DNA from: Aplidium turbinatum
Lineage: Eukaryota > Chordata > Ascidiacea > Aplousobranchia > Polyclinidae
Direction: 5' to 3'
Length of the DNA: 64,000 nucleotides
NCBI GenBank assembly: GCA_918807975.1
Contig: OU964918.1
Span: 51,196,477-51,260,476 of the forward strand
Below, in pieces: positions 53,791-64,000 of the stretch. The translations under genes and the position numbers were made by a program. The notes below the pieces were generated by a model. It made no database searches. It was given only the letters and a program-made list of their open reading frames with translations, and had not been told where the DNA came from. Numbering within the stretch: the first letter of the stretch is position 1; every line of letters starts with the position of its first letter.

Positions 53791-55224
53791 CCTAACAAGA
53801 AAAATAGGCTACTTGCTCTTTTTGGTTACGCACGGTAGAGAAATAAAATTATTTCATTAAAATAATTCATTCTAGATATGGTTGTTAGTTTGCGCAGATA
53901 TAGAGCACAACTTTCATTGCTTAGTTCTAGCCTTCCAAGACTGAAGAATATCTCAGGTTAAACTTTGACCTTAATTTAGTAGCCTACTACTTTGCTTTGC
54001 AACTACATACTGCAGCTGTGACGTTCACATATTCACATATCACAAACTGCACAATAGTCACTGACTGTTAACTTTTTATTATAGTTTTTCACGATTTTTT
54101 ACAGATAACAAAAATCAAAACACACGTTAGTAAAAGAGTTAATAAAAAAGACGACAGTCCTAAAAATAATCACCTCTTGGTCGTGTATTGGGCATTGCAT
54201 CAACATGTCAACAACAAAAATAAAAAAATAAACAGCAGCTTAAGTCGTTTATGTAAAATCTACTGAATGCCATATTTTCCTTCTTGCAACTGGCTAGCAT
54301 TTCCTTGTGGCCTACTTTATATACGTCTTATTTGACAGCACAGAAACAGAAAGATATCGCAACGCAATGGTAAAAAACGGTTAAAGTTAATCAGTTTGAA
54401 GATAAAAGTGATATGAAATCTATTTCAAATGACCACAACCATAACCAATTCAAAATATGGTGTAATAAAATTATTTTAGTTTACTGTAATTTAATTCTAT
54501 ACAGCTTCTTAAAAACAATTTTCCGATTTTTCAAGTTTTCAGTGCTTCCTATATTTTCCTGATGTTGTTTGTTATACAATAATTGCCTATCAGATAGCAC
54601 GAAAAAATCTTTTTCTCAACTCAACCACAGGATCAACTTTCAGAAAGGTCAGAGGAAGCCATGTGAAAATGATAGAATGAAAACTGTGAGAGTAAATGAC
54701 AGCTAATCTCCGAACAGGAAAGGCCTAATGATGAAGACAATCAGTACTCAGCAGCTAGTGTTTAAGCAAAAGAAAATTCCAATATTTTTAAATTCAAAAT
54801 TGTTGATTTTATAGCGGTCTATGCACTCAATTGCTTTTATCAGTAATCTGCCAATGTGGAAATTTCATTTCAGTCTAAAATTGATGGAAGACAACAAAAT
54901 TAAGAAAAACCAGGCTACTTAAATTTGTTTGTAAAAGTATGCAATAAACTTTAGCAGTCTATTCTCTTTTGTTCAAAAAGCATATAATCCGAAAAAAGTA
55001 CTGTAGTGGGTCATTATGATAATTTTCAGAAATGGTCTTCTTCCGACAAACCGTAGCCTACAAATTGCCTCGATATTGAAGTTCTTCGATAAGCAAAAAA
55101 ATGAATTTGCAAGCATTTGAAAGAAAAATATTACTGAAGAAATGAGAATATTAGTAATAATTAATCATTCAACCAAATGCACACATTATTAAAATAGACA
55201 TAAGTCAATGGGAAAAACATGATA
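53791..55224. other. Intergenic DNA, nothing recognised
   Basis: It may contain the missing tail exon of receptor C, which I could not identify. Confidence 0.35.
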
Positions 55225-55232
55225 GCAACAAT

Positions 55233-55532
55233 CAGTAGCGAGTCCAGGCGGGAAATTGGTCATTTGCCAAAAGAAATTGAAAAAACATGCAAATTTTCTC
55301 CGATTTTGCAAACTTTTCTCTCTCGCGCAACTGCATTGTATTCAATCTTCTGAGCGGCATAGAACACACCATGCGTGTGTTTCTAGAGTCAAGCCCCAGA
55401 GACACCCAACAAAACTTTTTTAATTCCGAGAACCTCAACTTTGCTTTTTCCATTCTCTCTTAGAATTTTTTTCTTTGTCGTAACTTTGGTACCCTCCAAA
55501 AATACAATATTGTTTTTATAGATCCGTCACTG
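55233..55532. mobile_element. Probable hAT-type MITE, CAGTAGCGAGTCCAGG
   Basis: CAGTAGCGAGTCCAGG at the left and TAGATCCGTCACTG at the right are imperfect inverted ends. The flanks GCAACAAT / ACAACAGT match at 6 of 8. The minus-strand open frame here (55232-55453) is not a gene. Confidence 0.5.
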
Positions 55533-55542
55533 ACAACAGTAG

Positions 55543-55630
55543 CCCAGACAACAAAATCCGTCATTTCTACATCGATTCAACGTCTGCAGATGTCAAATCA
55601 ATGTAAAACGACGGATTTTGCTGTCTGGGA
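55543..55630. repeat. Short hairpin MITE, CCCAGACA...TGTCTGGG
   Basis: Inverted arms CCCAGACAACAAAATCCGTC and TTTCTACATCGATT are nearly perfect around TCAACGTCTGCAGATG. The related diverged copy is at 29101-29188, and another hairpin with the same end is at 59161-59258. Confidence 0.8.
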
Positions 55631-56379
55631 GGTTACAAGTTTTATGTTAATGTTTTCAACACAGTTCAGTCCAATACACAATTGATCCAACTTCTGCCGC
55701 TGCTGATTTCAAACTTGTTCTTCTTCATGCAACACTGTCACTCTAAAAGCATCGTTGAGATTAGTTTTAACCCAATTTATCGTATTAACCCAATTTATCG
55801 TATAAAAATCACTATTTAAAAATTAACATTGAAAACGCTTTGGATATTCTTAGCAAAAAGAGATGTAGCTTAAACCAGAAAGAGCTTCCAACATATGTTT
55901 GTGTTTACTTCATCATCTTCATGGCCATTATTCAACAAGCTACACTTTTATACTGCTATTTAAATCGCAAAGGTGGTAGTAGAGTGTTTTTCTATTTCAA
56001 TGTGGAAGGTAACACTCTTTTTTTATTTCCATTGAAACTTCACCAAATAAGGAAATTTCTAGAGGTACTCTCGTCCTTACCCAAACTTTAACAATTTAAT
56101 TTTTGTTTTGGTTTGCTACCAATACGAACACTAGCCTATGCTTGGGCGCAGTAAGCTATAGATTTCAATTAGTTTCCGGCAAAAGGTATGCACTTTATTG
56201 CACAAAAATTACTAAAATGAAATCGAAAAAATATATTAAGAATGAGCTAACAAACATCATAACAATTGCTATAAATGTCAAAGTTTCTCGCACGTCTTCG
56301 CTCTTATAAGTTACATCTTTTCTATGTAATGTTAGTGTATTGCGTCCAATTGCATTGTAACGTTAGTATTTCTACTTAC
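55631..56379. other. Receptor C intron or 3' region, nothing recognised
   Basis: It lies downstream of the TM7 exon donor. I found no convincing tail exon. Confidence 0.35.
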
Positions 56380-59300
56380 CTCAGTAACACGGGGTTTTGC
56401 AGACATGGTATTAACAATATGTATATAAGGATTGACCACCGCGTTCACGTACACCAAAAGCTCTCCAATGAAATGAGTTGTTGATATTTCATCGCTTTTT
56501 ATGCAGTTCTAAACCAAATTACAGTGTGATCAACCAGTAAATCACGCAACGTTAAAAGTAACTTTTGTTAAATTTTGGAGTGAATAGTTGTTTTAGGCTA
56601 CAACTGGTTATGATTTCTGCATGCAGAAACAAGGAGGGTCTAATTTAAATCATCCTTAAATTAGTGTAGGGAGCTTTCTCGTTGTTTATACAATTGCATC
56701 CGCATTGCCTAAAATTGCAATAGCAGTACCTCTTCAAACAACTAACTTTCAGATTTGTTTGAAACTTTGCCAATTTTTTTTTTTGTCATTCCAGGCTTAC
56801 ACCCGGTAGTTAGTTTGTTTGTCTCTCCATTCAATTGCATCAAGTAATTAGTAAAGGAAATGGTTTACTGCAAAATACAAAATGCTTTGTATTCCAGTGA
56901 ACCTATTTCTCTATATAGCCTACAATTTAGTATTATGGCTATCATCATACCATGAATAAAGATTCTCTGGAGGCTTGACTGTTCCTCAGATAAACTGAAA
57001 AGAGCAGGATCCACGAAACGAAAAAATAAGCTATCATCAGTGCGCTTGTCAATGTCAAACTTCTCTCATCTGTTTTTTCTTTGCTTTCTTCAACCCATTT
57101 AATTGAATTGCTTTCCTGCACATCTTCAGATACAGTGTGCAGGTCAGAATTCTGGACAGCCGAAGGGTTCTTTTTAAGGCTTGCTCGCAAAGCAATCCCG
57201 CAGAATGAGCATGAAAGCTAGCAAAAATTTAAAAAAACTAGTCACGTTTAATTTACTCATACAACGGATGGACGTGAAAAAGTCTTATAACATTGTATTT
57301 TAATTGACTTACGTTGATCTGCCTCAAATAAAATGTTGGCTAAGTGATTACATACACTGCCGTCCGCTAGCGGCTAGCCTACACACACAGTACTTTTACT
57401 ATGCTTTACTATCTTACCAAAACAGCAATGAAGTAGATGGTAGAGAAGTAGGACAAAAATATCGTGGCCCAAGTGGTAGAAACTTCATACTGCGCTATAG
57501 GAATGCTGAGTATAATAGAAACGACCCAAGCAAGACCAGTACAAGTGTAAATGAATATCTGAGATTGCAGGAACTTGATTCGTGGTGATGAAATCTGAGC
57601 ATGCGCCAGGAATCGATCGATGCTGATGAACTGTAATAAATTAGTGAATGTAACTTTAATCTTATGTTTCTAATCAACTCCAACGTAAATTTTGGCTGTA
57701 ATAATTTATGACATGTTTTGGAATTTAATTTTTTTTTGTGGGGGGACATTAAGCGAAGTCCTTTTCTGATTGTCAGAAGAAAAGAAAATAGCTTTTGGTT
57801 GATCAAGCTTTATGTTCGGTGGGTACACAGTGCTATGAAATGGTGGAGCAATGTTCCAATGCAGAAAGAACGTAGGCTATGCATTTGTCAATGTTATGTT
57901 TTTCTGCACATAACCTGCAGATGTACGCGTCAAACATTTCCAAGCATCCATACTCTTGTAGGATCCCATTTTAAAAATAAGCGACTCACAGCGACCTGTG
58001 GCAAGTGGCAACATACCCTTTTGCCTACTCATGGCTATTTATGGGTAGCTTACCATTTTGAGCACTGACTACAAAAACTAATCTTAATGTGTCTTTTATA
58101 GTAGTCTTAAGTTTACGCTATTAAAATTAAAAGAATAAACTTTGCTTACTGTTAGAAAAATTGCTGAGCTGAAAAAGCTCATGAATAAGACAGCGTTTCT
58201 TGCAATACATAAATTGCTGGTCACATAAATATTGTCCATGACAACTTCTTCAGACAGAAAAAGTACCAATGACAACGACAAAATGCAATTGGATGCGAAC
58301 ACGTGGAAAAGAAACCTAGAAGAGAAAATATTTTAAAATAAGTTGATCATTATTTTCAAATGCAAAAAATGCAAATATTAAAATTCATTCAGGCTAACAC
58401 AAATAGGCCTATGCTTATTTTACAGCCACATGGGTATATGGAAGAAGCCTACCATCTACCTTTGGCCGTTTCATAGAAAAACAGAGTGCAGGTAGGATTT
58501 TAAAATTTGGATGCATGTTGCGAACATAAGTTTCTCAGTGAACAATTTATTTTGGCTTCATTCCGAAATACCATAACGCGTTTGAAAAAAAAGGCACAAT
58601 TGAAAGAAGACGATATGACTTTAAAAAATGTAATCATATACTTTATGATAACCTACTTGGCGAATAAAACGGTTAAAATTGTTTTCGAAACAAAACTAAA
58701 TTCTTTTCATTTCGACAGAAAACTCTCTTGTTTGGATTTTTGTTTTATTTGCCTTCAAATTGTGTGTCTCTTCATTTCAAATAATAAAGAACTAATCTCA
58801 AAATAGTCCTAAAAGCATCAAGAAAATCTTTTCATAGATAGCGATTTTCATTTTGTGTGTTGACTGGTTTCCACTGGCAGAGGCTGTTTTCCAATCAACT
58901 TGCCTAGTTGAGTTATTTTTTGCTATCTCATCCACCCAGACGTGTTTTACAAGCATGTAAACATCCATGATTCATTTTCCAAAAACACTTTGTTAGTCCG
59001 AGAATAAATGTTCCAGTAATCAACCAAGCCATTGTAGCCTGCAGTGATTGTTGAAATATTGAAAAATACAGTTTAGTTAGGACTTATCCGCACATTGTGT
59101 ATTGCCCTTGCAAAGGTCATGTCCCATATCGTCACATTGAGTTCTTTAAATCGGTAACTTCCCAGACAGCTACTTTATCTGGCCCAGATCTGGTAAGGAT
59201 TTGGTCAGATTCGTACCCGAACTGGTAAATATCTGGCCTAATAAAGTGGCTGCTTGGGATATGCCAAGTTTAACGTCAAATGGGAAGACAAAAAAAGAAG

Positions 59301-60038
59301 AAAACTGTTTATGAACAGTTCCTTGTAACATAGATCTGACTTACCAATGTGATGTTGTGGTAAAAGATTTTTTGAGTCGAAGAACGTGTACCATTGCAAT
59401 CAAGCAACCGACTATGCCAGCAAAGCACAGGATAAAAGAAGGAGCAACTTTTCCCCATGAAATATTTTGCTCCACTGGTTGATCTATAAGTCCTGTAGTG
59501 GCATCGTTGGCAGGGAAATCAGTAGATTTCAAAGAAGGAAACGTGGTGGAGTTGACATCGTAGTCATCGGACTCACCTGTAAAAAGCGTTAAATGCAGTT
59601 ATAGAGTTTTAACAAAGTAACGTCTCGACATTTTGTAATTTGTTAATTCAAGCTGTCCACTGCTGGAATGTAGTTTTAAACTTTTTGCAGTTCTTCTACT
59701 TCTTTCGCCCAAACGACCACACAAGTATCGAAAGCGTTGATAAACTTTATTTTTAACGTTTTGTCGGATTCTATGACAAACTTCCTTGTGCTCTGTATAA
59801 TGGTGCAGCTACATCAGTGCATAAATGACCACCAAGAAGTTACCAAAGCATTTTAACCGTTGTAGAGTAATAAAAACACTGTAAAAAATAAACTTTATGA
59901 TTCCATTCAGGTTTCACTCATTTTTCACCTTTCGTACTTACCTACATTAACAATGATAACGTTGCCCTCCAAATCCGACACAAAATCTATTGGGTTATAA
60001 ATAGTCAAATCATAACCATCTTCACTATAATCTGCCAT
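56380..60038 (-). CDS. Receptor C: divergent rhodopsin-like receptor, N-terminus to TM7
   Basis: Exons: 59942-60038 (ATG at 60038, acidic/tyrosine-rich start DYSEDGYD), 59345-59576 (Thr-rich ectodomain, TM1 FILCFAGIVGCLIAMV), 58150-58315 (TM2, TM3 Cys in SNLCIARN), 57418-57630 (SIDRFLAHAQ at about 168-177, TM4, TM5), 56951-57217 (loop 3, TM6 SALMIAYFFVSWILLF), 56380-56508 (TM7, NPYIH at about 351-355). All borders are GT-AG, in phase; 368 residues before the missing tail. The phases after TM1 and TM3 and the 267-bp TM6 exon match receptor B. The acidic, tyrosine-rich N-terminus recalls the sulfated ends of chemokine receptors. DRY is DRF, the CWxP motif is absent, NPxxY ends in His, and no loop-2 cysteine is seen. 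It may be a decoy or atypical receptor. Confidence 0.85.
59161..59258. repeat. Short hairpin MITE in receptor C intron
   Basis: CCCAGACAGCTACTTTATCT and its inverted partner at 59235-59258 (AATAAAGTGGCTGCTTGGGA) enclose about 55 bp that contains further TCTGG/CCAGA words. It shares its end with the 55543-55630 hairpin. Confidence 0.75.
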
Positions 60039-60972
60039 GCTTGCAGCTGTTTTTTATAAGCACTTTAACAACGATCATCAGATTACTTAACAAAAATAGA
60101 AGCTAAAATAAAAAAAGAAATGCTATGTTAAGTTTTTACCTTGTACCGGTAGCCTATATAGTAGGCTACTTTCAGCTATCTGAAAAATTAACTCTGGTCG
60201 TTGGACAGAATAAGCTTGCAATTGAAAGTATGGGCTCTTCATCGTAAACGCAATGTCAGTATTTTAATGTCCTTCTCTTTTGTGAGAATTCACTGTCGCT
60301 AAGTGTGAATTTGGAAAAGCAAACACTGCGATCTAAACTCCACAACTCATAGCCCTAAACCTAACTAAACGTGCACTCTAACATTATTCAAAAACTTGCC
60401 AATTTGTGTAATGTTAAATTTCAGCAATTTCCGTTAGTGACACATGGTCAGTTATCTGCAGTTACAAAATGAATTTTCTTTTTCAGATTGGATAACAGTT
60501 AATATCTGACTATCTGATCAACTGTCATACTGATCTGAATGTACAATTAATGTTGTGAACAGGACCAATGCGATCTTTGGGCTCCAACTCAAGACAATTC
60601 TAAGAAAAATGCGTTATATCCACAGATTAAGGGAAGACTTCTTCAAGTTCCTGGGCCCATTGGAAAGGTTAAAGGCCCCTAAAAAGTTCCGAAGTCCGCT
60701 TTTGAATGTCACAGATTTCAAGATACGTAAAACTTTTCGTTGTAAAAACAATTAAACCTGTCTCAAATTTGGGAACTTAATTCAGAAATTTTGGATTTAG
60801 GTACTTTTGAAATGACAATCTTAGACTAAATTGCAAACCAGCCATGATTTTAACACAGAGCTTATGCTGTCTGATTCAACAATAAACAACAAAGGTTTAA
60901 AAACTATCCAGAAAGTTTTGTTGAATATGCTGGTGGCAACTAGAATTTTCTGCATCATTCTATACCAGTGGC
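60039..60972. other. 5' flank of receptor C, with repeat fragments
   Basis: The stretch 60560-60690 (GGGCTCCAACTCAAGACA...CCCATTGGAAAGGTTAAAGG) resembles part of the CAGGGCCGTT MITE family and is probably a broken copy. Otherwise nothing was seen. Confidence 0.35.
60150..60165 (-). promoter_or_regulatory. TATA-like box upstream of receptor C
   Basis: The minus strand has ACTATATAGG about 115-125 bases before the ATG at 60038, between two inverted TAGCCTA words. The position is plausible for a core promoter. Confidence 0.3.
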
Positions 60973-61189
60973 CAGTAGCGTTGACAAGGGGGTCCAGGGG
61001 AAACTTTTGGACCAGGGCCTGGGGTGGGTGATTTTAAGGGTCCAGAATCTTGTTAAGGTGTCCAGGAACATAAAGAAACCACAGCGTATTCTTTAGATAG
61101 GCTACAGTGTGTTTTTCTTACCAATGTCTTAATGTGGGGCTCAAGAACCTCATTGGTATAAGGCCAAAAACATTCTCTCAACGGCCCTG
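60973..61189 (-). mobile_element. hAT-type MITE with unlike ends, inserted into another hAT end
   Basis: It starts CAGTAGCGTTGACAAGG and ends CTCAACGGCCCTG. The flanking octamers CCAGTGGC (60965-60972) and CCAGTGGT (61190-61197) match at 7 of 8. The right flank continues as CAGTGGTTCTTAACC, itself a hAT terminal repeat, so this element jumped into an older one. Confidence 0.8.
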
Positions 61190-61190
61190 C

Positions 61191-61300
61191 CAGTGGTTCT
61201 TAACCTTTTCTCAGACACGCCGCCTTTAGCAACGATTACATGCTTTGCACTTCTTTTCACAATTTTGAAAAAGCGTAGGCTAACACTAAAGGCAGTTTTG
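61191..61300 (+). mobile_element. hAT terminal fragment, CAGTGGTTCTTAACC
   Basis: A typical hAT left end followed by TTTTCTCAGACACGCCGCC. The matching right end was not found and the extent is a guess. Confidence 0.5.
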
Positions 61301-62401
61301 TTTTTGTGTATTTATTGATTAGGCTACGTACATGATAGTAAGATACCGTACTTGAAATTGCTTCTCAGCATCTATATTTTAGTGAGAGGTTTAACTCCAG
61401 AAATTACACAACGTAGTTTAAGTCTAGCCTACAGCTCTCAGCCTGTCCTTGGTCTTAGTAGCAACTGGCGTAGAAAATTAAGCTTCACAAAGATATGTGG
61501 ACCAGAACAATGAGACAAGTAGCCTAAATGAATAGAAAGATAACCTCGAATTCCAGTTCTTCGGAGTCTTAATCTACTTGGCAGTGGAGTTGAACTTTAA
61601 AACAAATTGAATTTGTAGGTGTTCATTATATCAGGACAGTATTTCATGAAGTTTGCTTTCAGGACATTTAGATGAGTTGATGCTTGATTTGTACCCTCAA
61701 ACTTAGCATCTCCGAGTGCAGCATCCAAGTTGCTGAAGCTTAGTAGGCCTAAATTTCCTTGTTCAACTTGACTTTTCCATAGGTAGATCTTGAATATCAA
61801 AGTTCGAAGTTTTAATTAACATGTTTCTTTCGACAACTATCAAACATTTGTGTGAAAAACACATGTAGGCTATTACGATCAGATTATATATCCTTACACC
61901 GTTACACTTACATAGGCCTACCATATTTTCATTGCCTAAAAAGAGGACACGTTTCGCCAGCGAGTAAAATACAAGTAGAATGTTACGTATGAAGAACTTT
62001 TTACATTTTTTTTTGGATAATTATATAGACATATGCAGCAAAAGTTAAGCTACAGCAAAAAACAGACAAATTTGTTTTTCGTAAGCCGATTTGTTAGACT
62101 TGTGTAACAAAATAAAAATGTGATGTGATAAAGCAATAAAAATGTGAGGCAGGCAGTAGGCTATCTGTAGGTAGCCATGCCTTAACTTTTTTCAGACAAA
62201 AAGGGTCAGTTTTAACGAAATCATGAAATTACTTGCACTAAATATAATAATTGAAGTTGTATACAGCTGTTAATGAGATGCTAAGGACAGACTCAACTAA
62301 AAGGCTAATTCATTCCTTGCACCATTGTGGCTGCATCACAGATAAAATTTATTCTACATTTGCACCCACATAAGTTGTAGCCTAAGTATCCAACTATCCA
62401 T
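61301..62401. other. Intergenic DNA, nothing recognised
   Basis: AT-rich with several TAGCCTA/TAGGCTA words (for example 61424, 61518, 61747, 62157). Confidence 0.4.
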
Positions 62402-64000
62402 TAGGGTGGGCCGTTTTTGACTTTTTTTCGAAATTCAAAAACGGCTAGTCATAAAAAGTGGCACATGTATGAAAAAATTACGTGTGCAAAATTTCATCAG
62501 TTTGGGGGTGCATCTTCTGCCCCCGCAGGGGGGTCAAACTTTCGATTTTTTGAAAAAAAAAGGAAAATTTCACTTTCCGTTTTAACATAATTTTTTTTAT
62601 AATTTTTCTACTGGCTAGTTATAAATTGTAAGTGGGATGTTATCAGAACTTTCCTATGTAAAGGCATGTTCGAAGCTTAAGGTTTACTGCCCCCGCGTCG
62701 ACGACCAAAATGCTGAATTTTCACCAATTTGAGATGCTATTTTGTCATTGCTCAATAAACAAACTTGCCGCAAAAGGGCGAGATGGTGTTAACGCTGTAC
62801 GCTCATTTATGTTCTGTCCATTAACTTTGCAGGATGATACGAACTGACAAACGATAAGACGTAGTCTTGCTTAAACTAAAAGCAATAGTAGCCTACGTTT
62901 GATCAGTTGCAGCTATAAAACGCAACCTATAATTTACTTCAGAATAAAAGCAATCTGATCTGCAGGTTCCGTAAATGGAATGCACTGTACAGTTCCACGT
63001 GAATTGTTATCATGATGTTGTTTACACAAATTTGTCATTTACAAACATTTACAAATGTTTTCAGAATGGGCATAAAACGCATTCCTGTATATTACTTTGT
63101 TGAGGATATTGGGGGTTTATTCGATAGCTTCTGAGCAGAGTGTAGACTTTTAAAGAAATGTTTTTGGCCATTAGTGAAATTGCTTTCCTTTATAATGGCA
63201 AACCATACTGGAATATAAACATTCATAATAGCCTATAGTCCACACATTCCACCAATACAGCTGACGCGTTAGATGCAACATATAAACGTAGAATTCTATT
63301 GGCTGTGTTCAACCATCTTGAGTGGTTTATCATACCTGGACTCCTATATGCGAAATGAATTGATATATCTACAATTTTCACTGCTCTGTGCATGTGTAGA
63401 AGATATTTTTGGTCAGTGCTGAGGTCATTTTCATCAATTTCAATCTCTGGTGCAGGAACTGCTTTATATTTTACAACATCTAGTTGTGTGACTGTGGCTA
63501 GCTGCTTTATAATGAGCCCAGTAAAGCTATCAGGTCTTGCCATATCTTTTATAAGATGCCTAAGAGGCAACTCATTACTATGGAGTAGGCATATTAACCA
63601 TTGAAGTGGCTTTGGAAATGATCTTCCAGGAGCTTTATCACGACGCCTTTTTGACCTGTGTTTATTGCGGTTCCATCGCATCCAATTGCCATTACATTAT
63701 CGTAGCTAATTTTATTGGATCCAAGATATTCAAGAATCGCGGTAGCTATGACACATTAGATCAGTTGGCTGCAGTAAAATGACCGATGAAATGATAACTT
63801 GGCTCCTCAAGTAAAGTAATGTGTTCTTCAACTGCGAAATGTTTTCGAGCTCGCCCAGCAATTTTATTTTGTTTGATGGTTTAATCTTTTCGGCCATCAA
63901 AATATATGCTTTGCAAATTTATGCACATGATAGGCCTAGCCTACTTTCCATTTGAGTTGTAAACCTCATTTCTTTTCTCGCTCTTCTCACTTTGCTTTTA
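62402..64000 (-). mobile_element. Unclassified DNA transposon, 3' part, running off the right edge
   Basis: A minus-strand open frame (63223-63681) follows, after one frame break, a conserved stretch AIGCDGTAINTGQKGVVIKL (about 63610-63695). The next conserved pieces are PLQWLICLLHSNELPLRHLI, STDQKYLLHMH, and SRWLNTANRILRLYV. I know this motif order from multi-copy transposon proteins of invertebrates but cannot name the superfamily with confidence. The left boundary is set at GGGTGGGCCGTTTTTGAC (62403), which looks like a transposon end. Confidence 0.6.
63223..63695 (-). pseudogene. Transposon-encoded protein (IGCDGT...LQWLICLLHSNELPLRHL family), partial
   Basis: The 152-residue open frame starts with an unrelated basic N-terminus because of a frame break near 63610-63640. 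The other frame just upstream supplies IGCDGTAINTG and KLLEDHF, which belong to the same protein. The conserved LHSNELPLRHL and SRWLNTANRILRLYV blocks are intact. The remainder would lie beyond both visible parts. Confidence 0.6.

Noticed and set aside
55232-55453. 73-residue minus-strand open frame, considered as the tail exon of receptor C
   Set aside because: It lies inside a probable MITE with inverted ends and does not continue the receptor frame from a valid acceptor.

Overview
The window looks like AT-rich, intron-rich invertebrate animal DNA. The host genes are cut into short exons of about 40-270 bp with GT-AG borders, and almost everything else is decayed transposons. An ascidian tunicate is my best guess; this is inference from gene structure and repeat types, not a species match.

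Host genes. Three related class A (rhodopsin-like) G-protein-coupled receptor genes lie on the minus strand. Receptor A (1894-7215) has its first exon to the end of TM4 in the window and then runs off the left edge or is lost. Receptor B (19457-32488, nine exons, about 490 residues) is complete, and a second possible first exon lies at 46006-46081. Receptor C (56380-60038) is readable from its start through TM7, but its tail exon was not found. The exon borders, intron phases and even exon lengths agree between the genes, so they are duplicates. B has an extracellular loop 2 of roughly 95 residues spread over three exons. C has lost or changed several motifs needed for ordinary G-protein coupling. 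Two further candidate host exons (18603-18781 +, 38333-38466 -) are weak.

Mobile DNA. hAT elements dominate. One carries a transposase gene with a single frame break (35249-37567), two are internally deleted copies sitting next to each other in an intron of receptor B (22511-23418, 23445-24271), one is an N-terminal BED-finger remnant (52866-53790), and at least ten are short non-autonomous copies, many with 8-bp target duplications. A mariner-like element (10067-11326) has become a head-to-head palindrome and was later hit by a small element built from 14-bp repeats around telomere-like DNA. A Penelope-like element with RT and GIY-YIG domains (48258-51418) has inverted ends and a hAT copy inside its RT. 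LINE 3' ends, two tRNA-derived SINE families, a foldback-like minisatellite palindrome (39611-42818) and, at the right edge, an unclassified transposon protein complete the picture.

The most striking pattern is hammerhead ribozyme motifs. I found seven with a consensus CUGANGA/GAAA core and three more degenerate ones on Penelope-type ends. Several are arranged as inverted pairs or tandem dimers (2531-2654, 12068-12692, 14335-14490, 24065-24110), which suggests retrozyme-like small circular-RNA retroelements. A second genome-wide looking oddity is the very frequent short word GTAGGCTA/TAGCCTAC in non-coding DNA.
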